A stretch of 64,000 nt of DNA from Frigidibacter sp. SD6-1. Its GTDB lineage: Bacteria; Pseudomonadota; Alphaproteobacteria; Rhodobacterales; Rhodobacteraceae. Below the pieces are notes generated by a model. The model did not search any database. It saw only the letters and a list, made by a program, of their open reading frames with translations, and was not told where the DNA came from. Position 1 is the stretch's first letter. Each line of letters begins with the position of its first letter. The stretch is from the NCBI RefSeq assembly GCF_030143255.1, contig NZ_JARJNR010000003.1, positions 1 to 64,000 on the forward strand, in the 5' to 3' direction. The position numbers were made by a program, and so were the translations under genes. Positions 57,682 through 64,000 of this stretch are shown here, one piece after another.

Positions 57682-58952
57682 CTAGCCGGGAGTTCAGAGT
57701 AGCTGGCGCCATTTGCGTCGCCGGGAGCCATATCCATGGGCGCACTCTTGGTGTCGTTGTGTTTTCGGATGCAAATCGATCTTACAATCAGCTATTCGTC
57801 GGGATCGAGGATAAGCACGGGGTCATTCAACGGTTCGTACCAGTCGACTCAGATGATGCCTACGCGAACTTCTTGGGAGCAGGAGCGACCTCGAAGTACT
57901 TTGGGAATACCGGAGCACAAATGATAATTCGAGCGGGTGATGCTCAAATATTTTGCCTGGTTGACGGTGGCCGACTCCGCTTTCTTGATAAGAGTATTTC
58001 CGTTTCTACGGAACCAGATGACGTTAAACTTTATAGGAGTATAGTTGAGGGCCATAGTTATGCTGAGTACTCTCTCAGAGGCAGATTTAGTGATTCCTTG
58101 TCAAAAAAGTATGATGATGTTTCGCGGATGGGAATGTCGATCGGCGATACATGGAAGCGTGCGGAAATCGAGTTTTTCCAGAGAGCTTCCTCCTACTGGA
58201 AAATTGTAGAGAGAACAGGCTTCTCTTTGAAGCCAGGGGGCGACCCTAAGTTGGCCAGCTTTTCGGGCCGGGATGAAATGCTCGCTTGGCTCATGGCGAA
58301 CCCAACGGGTTATTTCGAGGAAAACTATGACAGGTGGATCGGCGCTTGGCTGCACCTTTCTGATTTCTCACGTCATCAAGAAATAATTGAAGCCTTAGGC
58401 CTTGGTTTCGTGGCCAACAATCAGGTCACAAATCACGACGTCCTACGTGTTCTTCGTAGAATAGGCGTCGATCTGCAGTCCCGTGATGCTGAAAACGCCG
58501 TATTGGGCGTTCTCGAAGAGTTTTCCAATCCGCAGAGTATTTGGGAATGGTCAAATTCTGAAGTTTACACTGCTGTAGAGATTCATCGACATGTTACGGG
58601 ACGCTTGTTCGGCGGGAAAGCTATGACAAGACTCTCGCTGGGTGTTGGGCTAGATACAGATACCTCGGATTTGCGGGAATGGGCAAAGAGCGCCTTGAAC
58701 GGCAGGAGAAAAATCGTCTCTTCACCCACAGATCAGTCTCTTTCTTATGAGTGGTTGGCGTCTTCATCGGTATTTATGAAACATCTGGCCGAGCACTCTC
58801 CGCGTGCGGCGAGGCTCGTAGCGATCGTGCTGCGAGATGCTCTCAAACGAAGGTCTGAAGAACTTACTCCGGATGAGACAGAGTCCGCCTATGTGTTGAT
58901 TGCCGAAGAAATCATCGCGGCATTTCCGAACCAGACTGCGGAAACGAGCTGA
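57678..58952 (+). CDS. Unrecognised protein, second gene of the AT-rich insertion
   Basis: This 424-residue soluble protein starts with TTG inside the TTGA overlap. No family recognised. The first ~110 residues look like a compact beta-rich domain (GAICVAGSHIHGRTLGVVVF, LFVGIEDKHGVIQRFV) and the rest is mainly helical with repeated Trp/Leu (EMLAWLMANP, RWIGAWLHLSDF, SIWEWSNSEVY). Low GC (43% in 58501-58560) and relaxed codon use match its partner. A coupled soluble pair on foreign DNA is often a toxin-antitoxin or defence module, but nothing in the sequence proves this. Confidence 0.7.
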   Translation: MTSREFRVAGAICVAGSHIHGRTLGVVVFSDANRSYNQLFVGIEDKHGVIQRFVPVDSDDAYANFLGAGATSKYFGNTGAQMIIRAGDAQIFCLVDGGRLRFLDKSISVSTEPDDVKLYRSIVEGHSYAEYSLRGRFSDSLSKKYDDVSRMGMSIGDTWKRAEIEFFQRASSYWKIVERTGFSLKPGGDPKLASFSGRDEMLAWLMANPTGYFEENYDRWIGAWLHLSDFSRHQEIIEALGLGFVANNQVTNHDVLRVLRRIGVDLQSRDAENAVLGVLEEFSNPQSIWEWSNSEVYTAVEIHRHVTGRLFGGKAMTRLSLGVGLDTDTSDLREWAKSALNGRRKIVSSPTDQSLSYEWLASSSVFMKHLAEHSPRAARLVAIVLRDALKRRSEELTPDETESAYVLIAEEIIAAFPNQTAETS

Positions 58953-58968
58953 ACTTAGGAAGATTGCT

Positions 58969-59460
58969 CTACGGCGGGGCGCCCCCCTTCTCCGCCTTCA
59001 GCCGTTTCAGATAGGCGATCCTTTCCCGCCGTTTCTCGGCATCGGAGGCCTGTCGCTCCGCCGCCTCCCGCGCCTCGTGTTCGCGTTCAACGAGTGCCAG
59101 CACCTCGCGTCTGAGGCTCCGTTCCTCCTCCTCCGCCGTCGGGCGGTAGCCCACCATCTCGGGTCCCGTGGCCACGCCCGCAAGCCGGGTCAGCATGAAG
59201 GCCCTGAGGACGCGGTTCATCCTTGTCAGGTGGAAGCCGCCCATCGAGCGGAAGAAGGCAACCACATCCTCGTCCAGTCTCAGCGTCAGTTTCACCTTCC
59301 GGGGCAGCGCCGGTTCGCGCAGCATCGCCTGCCAGTCGCGCGGGATGCGGCGCGAGTCGTTCAGCCCCCAGCGCAGGTCCGCCTCCAGATCGCGCAGCGT
59401 GCAGGCGAGGTCGTGGTAGGCGATGGCGCGGTCGCGTTCGGCTTTGGTCAGGGCGGGCAT
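58969..59460 (-). CDS. BrnA antitoxin-like protein with long N- and C-terminal extensions
   Basis: This 163-residue protein has a central stretch, KVKLTLRLDEDVVAFFRSMG and then MNRVLRAFMLTRL, matching the BrnA ribbon-helix-helix antitoxin core. BrnA proteins bind DNA and the BrnT RNase toxin. Here no brnT gene is adjacent, so it is an orphan or a regulator. The C-terminus (about 110-160) is a charged coiled coil. The start at 59460 follows CCGGAGAGCCGG; an in-frame extension to 59565 lies ahead of that site. Phased 11-bp repeats sit 81-124 bases upstream. Confidence 0.7.
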   Translation of the reverse strand: MPALTKAERDRAIAYHDLACTLRDLEADLRWGLNDSRRIPRDWQAMLREPALPRKVKLTLRLDEDVVAFFRSMGGFHLTRMNRVLRAFMLTRLAGVATGPEMVGYRPTAEEEERSLRREVLALVEREHEAREAAERQASDAEKRRERIAYLKRLKAEKGGAPP

Positions 59461-59540
59461 CCGGCTCTCCGGTTCGTTCGGGCAGGTCAGGATGGTGGGG
59501 CGTGCGGAAAGAAGCGGTAAAGATGCCGCGCGATCCTGTC

Positions 59541-59584
59541 GGGACGGATGCGGGACGGATGCCATACGGGTGCGGGACGGATGC
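59541..59584. repeat. Phased 11-bp direct repeats (GGGACGGATGC)
   Basis: Exact copies start at 59541, 59552 and 59574. The unit that would start at 59563 is degenerate (ends GGGTGC), so four units keep an 11-bp register, about one helix turn. They lie between the divergent BrnA-like and nadE starts and look like a direct-repeat binding site for a regulator. Confidence 0.7.
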
Positions 59585-59638
59585 TGGCGGCGCCCGCACC
59601 GGCTTGCTATGCTGGCCGTGGTATAGGGAGACGGGCCG

Positions 59639-60418
59639 ATGCAGGCGGAAAAAGTAGCGGATCACATCACCGGCTGGCTGGGTGACTATGCCCGGGCGGC
59701 AGGGATGAAAGGCTTCGTCGTCGGCGTGTCCGGCGGCATAGATTCCGCAGTCGTTTCAAGCCTTTGCGCGAGGACGGGCCTGCCAACGCTCGTGGTCGAG
59801 ATGCCGATCCACCAGTCCCCCGACCAGGTCACCCGCGCCCGCGCCCACATCGCAGACCTCACCACGCGCCACCCCAATGTCGAAGGCGCCGAGGTCGACC
59901 TGACCGCCCCCTACGACCGCCTCGTTAACGCCCTCCCAAATCCCCCTGATTCCCCCTCCCGCGACATGGCCCTGGTCAACACAAGGGCGCGTCTGAGGAT
60001 GACGACGCTCTATTATCTCGCCGGTCTTCACGGTTCTCTGGTTGCCGGGACGGGCAACAAGGTCGAGGATTTCGGCATTGGTTTTTATACCAAATATGGG
60101 GATGGCGGCGTCGATCTCAGCCCGATCGCCGATCTGATGAAGACCGAGGTCTATGCGCTCGGCCGGGTCCTCGGCGTCGGCGAGGCGATCCTGAAGGCTG
60201 CGCCGACAGACGGTCTGTGGGGCGACGCGCGCACCGACGAAGACCAGATCGGCGCCTCCTATCCCGAGCTTGAATGGGCGATGACCTTCAAAGGCGACGA
60301 AACCGCCCTGACGCCCCGCCAGACCGAAGTCCTGGCCATCTACCGCCGCCTCAACGCCGCCAACCGCCACAAGATGGAACCGATCCCGGTCTGCCTCATC
60401 CCCGAAGAGCTGCGCTGA
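59639..60418 (+). CDS. nadE: NAD+ synthase (ammonia-dependent)
   Basis: This 259-residue enzyme adenylates nicotinate adenine dinucleotide and amidates it to NAD+. The PP-loop is VGVSGGIDSAVVSSLCAR (SGGIDS at 31-36). NTRARLRMTTLYYLA and VAGTGNKVEDFGIGFYTKYGDGGVD, seen in parts as GTGNKVED and KYGDGG, are the family ATP/NaAD sites. It lacks the N-terminal nitrilase (glutaminase) domain of the long NadE, so it uses free ammonia. The downstream TRADEDQIG-like segment (DARTDEDQIG) is conserved. Confidence 0.93.
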   Translation: MQAEKVADHITGWLGDYARAAGMKGFVVGVSGGIDSAVVSSLCARTGLPTLVVEMPIHQSPDQVTRARAHIADLTTRHPNVEGAEVDLTAPYDRLVNALPNPPDSPSRDMALVNTRARLRMTTLYYLAGLHGSLVAGTGNKVEDFGIGFYTKYGDGGVDLSPIADLMKTEVYALGRVLGVGEAILKAAPTDGLWGDARTDEDQIGASYPELEWAMTFKGDETALTPRQTEVLAIYRRLNAANRHKMEPIPVCLIPEELR

Positions 60419-60593
60419 GCCGATCCCGCTCTCGGTCGACACCGGGAGTGGATCATCACAACGCTCGTCCAGAGAGTGGCTGACAAAGATATCAACCGGA
60501 TTACGGGAGAGAGCGGTGATGCGCGCTCGCGGCAAGTCGCGCCTGGCGGTCGACCGCTTCGGTGGGTTCTCAATCGCACATCGGAGGGAGACA

Positions 60594-60678
60594 TGGTGCC
60601 CAGAAGAGGACTCGAACCTCCACGCCTTGCGGCACTGGTACCTGAAACCAGCGCGTCTACCAATTCCGCCATCTGGGC
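60594..60678 (-). tRNA. tRNA-Leu (anticodon CAG)
   Basis: On the minus strand the gene begins GCCCAGATGGCGGAATTGG and ends GGTTCGAGTCC-TCTTCTGGGC-ACCA. The acceptor stem GCCCAGA/TCTGGGC pairs fully. The D-loop has TGGTAGACGC, typical of leucine class II tRNA. The anticodon stem CTGGT/ACCAG encloses TTCAGGT, giving CAG. A short variable arm (TGCCGCAAGGCG) and the encoded CCA are present. Confidence 0.95.
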
Positions 60679-60825
60679 CGATGTCGTGAGGCGCGATGTA
60701 TAGGGGTGCTCCGGCACTGTCAACGGGGTCGGCCCGCTTTCTTTCTCGGGAGTCATTGCGGCTTGTTCCCATGGGGCCGAGACGGTAATCAGGGGCCAAG
60801 TCTGGTACCCAGGGAGGCGGAGCCT

Positions 60826-61812
60826 ATGTCGAAGCTCGTCACGATCTATGGCGGTTCGGGGTTTCTCGGGCGGCAGGTTGCCCGACTGATGGCGCGCGAA
60901 GGCTGGCGAGTGCGCGTCGCCTGTCGCCGCCCGAACGAGGCCCTGTTCGTCAAGCCCTATGGTGCGGTCGGGCAGGTGGAGCCCGTCTTCTGCAATGTCC
61001 GTGACGATGCCTCGGTGGCGGCTGCGATGGCGGGGGCGGATGCGGTGATGAATTGCGTCGGCACCTTCGACAGGGGCGGCAAGAACAATTTCGACAGCGT
61101 CCAGCACGAGGCCGCCGGGCGGGTGGCGCGGATCGCGGCGGCGAGCGGCGTTGGCGCGCTTGTCCATGTGTCGTCGATCGGTGCCGATGCCGGGTCTGAG
61201 AGCGCCTACCAGCGCTCGAAGGCCGAGGGCGAGGCGGCGGTGAAGGCTGCCTTCCCCGGCGCGATGATCCTCAGGCCTTCGGTGATGTTCGGGGCGGGCG
61301 ACGGGTTCTTCAACCGCTTTGCCGCGCAAAGCCTGCTGGGGCCGGTGCTGCCGATCACCGGTGGCAAGACCCGGTTCCAGCCCGTCTTCGTCGAGGATGT
61401 GGCGGAGGCTGCGGTGAAGGGTCTGACCGGCGGCGTCAATGGAACCTATGAGCTTGGCGGGCCGGACGTGGATACGCTCGGCGGCCTGATGAAGCGGATG
61501 CTCGCCACCATCGGGCGGCGCAGGCTGGTGGTGAACCTGCCATTCTGGGTCGGCGGCCTGATCGGCGGGGTGCTGGACATCGGGTCGGCGCTGACGCTTG
61601 GCCTTGTGCCGAACCGCATCCTGACGCGCGACCAGGTGAGGAGCCTGCGCCACGACAATGTGGTCGCGAAGGGCGCCAAGGGCCTGACCGATCTCGGGAT
61701 CACACCCACGGCCATGGGCGCGGTCATGCCCGATTATCTCTGGCGGTTCCGGCCCTCGGGCCAATATGCGGCGATCAAGCAGTCGGCGCGAAATCTGAAG
61801 AAACCTTCCTGA
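60826..61812 (+). CDS. NAD(P)-binding SDR-a protein, complex I NDUFA9-like
   Basis: This 328-residue atypical short-chain dehydrogenase has an N-terminal [18 protein letters not shown] dinucleotide motif. [22 protein letters not shown] follows (seen as NCVGTF and NNFDSVQ), then [24 protein letters not shown] with the YxxxK-like YQRSK. This profile is that of the NDUFA9/39-kDa complex I family, widespread in alphaproteobacteria. An AGGGAGGCGG site precedes the ATG. uppP starts one base after its stop, so both are probably one operon. Confidence 0.85.
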   Translation: MSKLVTIYGGSGFLGRQVARLMAREGWRVRVACRRPNEALFVKPYGAVGQVEPVFCNVRDDASVAAAMAGADAVMNCVGTFDRGGKNNFDSVQHEAAGRVARIAAASGVGALVHVSSIGADAGSESAYQRSKAEGEAAVKAAFPGAMILRPSVMFGAGDGFFNRFAAQSLLGPVLPITGGKTRFQPVFVEDVAEAAVKGLTGGVNGTYELGGPDVDTLGGLMKRMLATIGRRRLVVNLPFWVGGLIGGVLDIGSALTLGLVPNRILTRDQVRSLRHDNVVAKGAKGLTDLGITPTAMGAVMPDYLWRFRPSGQYAAIKQSARNLKKPS

Positions 61813-61813
61813 C

Positions 61814-62635
61814 ATGCCGAACTTTGCGGCCCTTCTCGACACCGCTCCGGTCGCGGCTTTTCTTGGCGTGCTTGAAGGGGCGACGGAATTCATTCCGGTC
61901 TCCTCGACCGGCCATATCCTGCTTGCCGGCCATTTCCTCGGGTTCGAGAGTGCGGGCAAGACCTTCGAGGTCGTGATCCAGCTTGGCGCGATCCTTGCGG
62001 TGATGGGCGTCTATGCGACGCGGCTTGTGCAGATGGTGCGCGGGATCGGGCGCGACACGAAGGAAATGCGCTTTCTCGTCTCGATCCTTCTGGCCTTCTT
62101 TCCGGCGGCCCTGGTCGGCTTTCTGGCGCATGACCTGATCAAGACGGTCTTCTTCGAAAGCCCCCGCCTGATCGCGACCATGCTGATCCTTGGCGGGATC
62201 GTTCTTCTGGTTGTCGACCGCCTGCCGCTCAGGCCCCGTCATCACGATACCGATGCCCTGCCGTTCCGCGTGGCGCTGGGGATCGGCATCATCCAGTGCC
62301 TTGCGCTCATTCCCGGTGTGTCGCGTTCGGGCTCGACCATTGTCGGCGGGCTGTTCCTGGGGGCCGACAAGCGCACGGCGGCGGAGTTTTCCTTCTTCCT
62401 GTCGATGCCCACCATGTCGGCGGCTTTCGCCTACGATCTGTGGAAGAACCGCGATGTCCTCGACACGTCCGCGATGGGCGAGATCGCGATCGGTTTCGTC
62501 CTGGCCTTCCTGTCGGCGCTGGTCGTCGTGCGCTGGGTTCTGGGTTATGTCAGCCGCCGGGGATTTGCCCTGTTCGGCTGGTGGAGAATCATCGTCGGTT
62601 GCCTTGCCTGGGCGGCGCTTTGGGCCGGGTTTTGA
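61814..62635 (+). CDS. uppP: Undecaprenyl-diphosphate phosphatase
   Basis: This 273-residue inner-membrane enzyme recycles undecaprenyl pyrophosphate to the lipid carrier for peptidoglycan. The two conserved BacA motifs are present: [14 protein letters not shown] at 21-34 and PGVSRSGST at 167-175. About eight membrane helices are expected. It follows the NDUFA9-like gene by one base. Loss or overexpression is linked to bacitracin susceptibility in the family. Confidence 0.95.
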   Translation: MPNFAALLDTAPVAAFLGVLEGATEFIPVSSTGHILLAGHFLGFESAGKTFEVVIQLGAILAVMGVYATRLVQMVRGIGRDTKEMRFLVSILLAFFPAALVGFLAHDLIKTVFFESPRLIATMLILGGIVLLVVDRLPLRPRHHDTDALPFRVALGIGIIQCLALIPGVSRSGSTIVGGLFLGADKRTAAEFSFFLSMPTMSAAFAYDLWKNRDVLDTSAMGEIAIGFVLAFLSALVVVRWVLGYVSRRGFALFGWWRIIVGCLAWAALWAGF

Positions 62636-62663
62636 CAATAGGTAAGCATAAGTTACCTAAAAT
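62632..62663 (+). promoter_or_regulatory. Putative promoter/operator region of gltD
   Basis: TTGACA (62632-62637) overlaps the uppP stop and TAAAAT (62658-62663) follows after 20 bases, a long spacer. An inverted repeat AGGTAA-N7-TTACCT (62640-62658) lies between them. A second short palindrome, GTCAG-N5-CTGAC followed by TTTT, is at 62716-62734 in the leader. Suggestive only. Confidence 0.35.
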
Positions 62664-62793
62664 GCCGCTGATTTCGCGCCAGAACGGCGGAAAAGTGCGG
62701 CAAAGCTGAATATAGGTCAGTGACGCTGACTTTTATTCCGGCGCGATGCGCTGTAGCTCTGGGCTCCGCCACGTAATGCCGGAGCTTGATCCC

Positions 62794-64000
62794 ATGGCCC
62801 AGAACCGCATGCTTCAATTCGTCACGCGCGACCGGGAAATGCCGGAAAAGCGGGCGGCCGGTCTGCGCAATGCGGATTTCGACGAAATCTACCGCCAGTT
62901 TGCCGCCGAGAAGGCGGCAGAGCAGGCCGGGCGCTGCAGCCAGTGCGGCGTGCCCTACTGCCAGTCGCATTGCCCCTTGCACAACAACATCCCCGACTGG
63001 CTGCGCCTGACCGCCGAGGGGCGGCTGCAGGAGGCCTATGAGCTGTCGCAATCGACCAATACCTTCCCGGAGATCTGCGGCCGCATCTGCCCGCAGGACC
63101 GGCTGTGCGAAGGCAATTGCGTGATCGAGCAATCCGGACATGGCACGGTGACGATCGGCGCGGTCGAGAAATATCTGACCGATACCGCCTGGGCGGAAGG
63201 CTGGGTGAAGCCGATCCAGCCCGCGACCGAGCGGACCGAAAGCGTGGGCATCATCGGCGCGGGTCCGGGTGGGCTCGCCGCCGCCGACGTCCTGCGGCGC
63301 GCAGGCGTGCAGGTCACCATCTATGACCGCCACGACCGGGCGGGCGGGCTGCTGATCTACGGCATCCCCGGTTTCAAGCTGGAAAAGGACGTGGTGCTGC
63401 AGCGGGTCGCGCAACTGGAAGCGGCGGGCGTGCAGTTCGTCCTGAACTGCAATGTCGGCACGGACATTTCCTTCGATGCGATCCGGGGCAAGCATGATGC
63501 GGTGCTGATCGCCACCGGCGTCTACAAGGCGCGCGACCTCGGCGGCCCGGGCGCGGGCCTTGCGGGCATCGTCCCGGCGCTCGACTATCTGACCGCCTCG
63601 AACCGCAAGGGGCTGGGCGACGAGGTCGCGGCCTTTGACGAAGGCACGCTGAACGCATCGGGCAAGCGCGTGGTGGTGATCGGCGGCGGCGACACGGCGA
63701 TGGATTGCGTGCGCACCGCGATCCGTCAGGGCGCGACCTCGGTCAAGTGCCTCTATCGCCGCGACCGGGTGAACATGCCGGGTTCGCAGCGCGAGACCCA
63801 GAATGCCGAGGAAGAGGGCGTCGAATTCGTCTGGCTGACCGCGCCCAAGGGCTTCACCGGGGCGGCGTCTGTCGAGGGCGTGATGGTGGAACGGATGCGC
63901 CTTGGCGCCCCCGACGCCACCGGCCGCCAGACGCCGGAGGTCATCGCGGGCGCCGACTTCGTGGAACCGGCCGATCTGGTGATCAAGGCGCTGGGGTTCG
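62794..64000 (+). CDS. gltD: Glutamate synthase small subunit (incomplete at right edge)
   Basis: The first ~402 residues of the NADPH-dependent beta subunit are present. It oxidises NADPH and passes electrons to the large subunit, which makes glutamate from glutamine and 2-oxoglutarate. An N-terminal [4Fe-4S] domain has CSQCGVPYCQSHCPLHN and CGRICPQDRLCEGNC. The FAD-binding motif is GIIGAGPGGLAAA and the NADPH-binding motif VVVIGGGDTAMDC. The start at 62794 follows CCGGAGCTTGATCCC; an in-frame ATG at 62776 is the alternative. The C-terminus lies beyond base 64000. Confidence 0.95.
   Translation, partial: MAQNRMLQFVTRDREMPEKRAAGLRNADFDEIYRQFAAEKAAEQAGRCSQCGVPYCQSHCPLHNNIPDWLRLTAEGRLQEAYELSQSTNTFPEICGRICPQDRLCEGNCVIEQSGHGTVTIGAVEKYLTDTAWAEGWVKPIQPATERTESVGIIGAGPGGLAAADVLRRAGVQVTIYDRHDRAGGLLIYGIPGFKLEKDVVLQRVAQLEAAGVQFVLNCNVGTDISFDAIRGKHDAVLIATGVYKARDLGGPGAGLAGIVPALDYLTASNRKGLGDEVAAFDEGTLNASGKRVVVIGGGDTAMDCVRTAIRQGATSVKCLYRRDRVNMPGSQRETQNAEEEGVEFVWLTAPKGFTGAASVEGVMVERMRLGAPDATGRQTPEVIAGADFVEPADLVIKALGF

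Noticed and set aside
56820-58960. AT-rich pair as part of a prophage or insertion sequence
   Set aside because: I found no integrase, transposase, terminal inverted repeats or flanking direct repeats; the nearest tRNA is about 1.6 kb away and intact.

Overview
The window looks like a chromosomal segment of an alphaproteobacterium of the Rhodobacterales (Rhodobacteraceae/Paracoccaceae type). The basis is high GC with strong GC bias at third codon positions, Hint_2/RTX proteins of the roseobacter kind, a NADH-dehydrogenase-like NDUFA9 protein, TIGR00730 and TIGR03862 family proteins, and the acyl (DapD) lysine route. The genus cannot be fixed from the sequence alone.

The first third (1-27.8 kb) is a cell-surface block. 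It opens with a hybrid histidine kinase that is probably broken or frameshifted at its N-terminus. Next is a chaperone-usher pilus locus of the spore-coat-U type: a minor/tip subunit, usher and chaperone on the minus strand, with the major pilin divergent on the plus strand. The usher carries an unusual N-terminal extension that looks like a catalytically dead lytic-transglycosylase fold with an EF-hand loop. A 2850-residue secreted repeat protein follows at 8.3-16.9 kb. Three co-directional genes sit downstream: a periplasmic HdeA/Rap1a-like protein with a peptidoglycan-binding-like tail, a small Asn/Ser/Gly-rich secreted protein, and a CsgG/HfaB-like outer-membrane lipoprotein. I read these four genes as a curli/holdfast-anchor-like export system for a giant amyloid-like adhesin. 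This is the best candidate in the window for an undescribed system. After it come a decayed Hint-protein N-terminus and an intact 2392-residue RTX/Hint protein with long DNA-level internal repeats.

From 27.9 to 56.8 kb the content is mostly housekeeping and transport: MscS channel, flavoprotein, LOG-family protein, threonine dehydratase-like enzyme, dapD, a DUF4139 protein, asd, a GT29/GT4 glycosyltransferase pair and an MFS carrier. A divergent XRE-cupin regulator and a dipeptide ABC transporter operon follow, ending in an overlapping aminopeptidase P gene. An 18-bp palindromic operator stands before the regulator, and a related site stands before the transporter, suggesting one regulon. Then come a thioredoxin/TPR protein, a LON-domain protein, a Trm112-like protein, a UbiH-type hydroxylase, an amidase, a DapC-like aminotransferase and ftsK.

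Between ftsK and a BrnA-like gene lies a two-gene AT-richer insertion (56.9-58.95 kb) coding two unrecognised proteins that are translationally coupled through a TTGA overlap. It is the second novelty candidate. The window closes with nadE, tRNA-Leu(CAG), an NDUFA9-like NAD(P)-binding protein, uppP, and gltD, which runs off the right edge.
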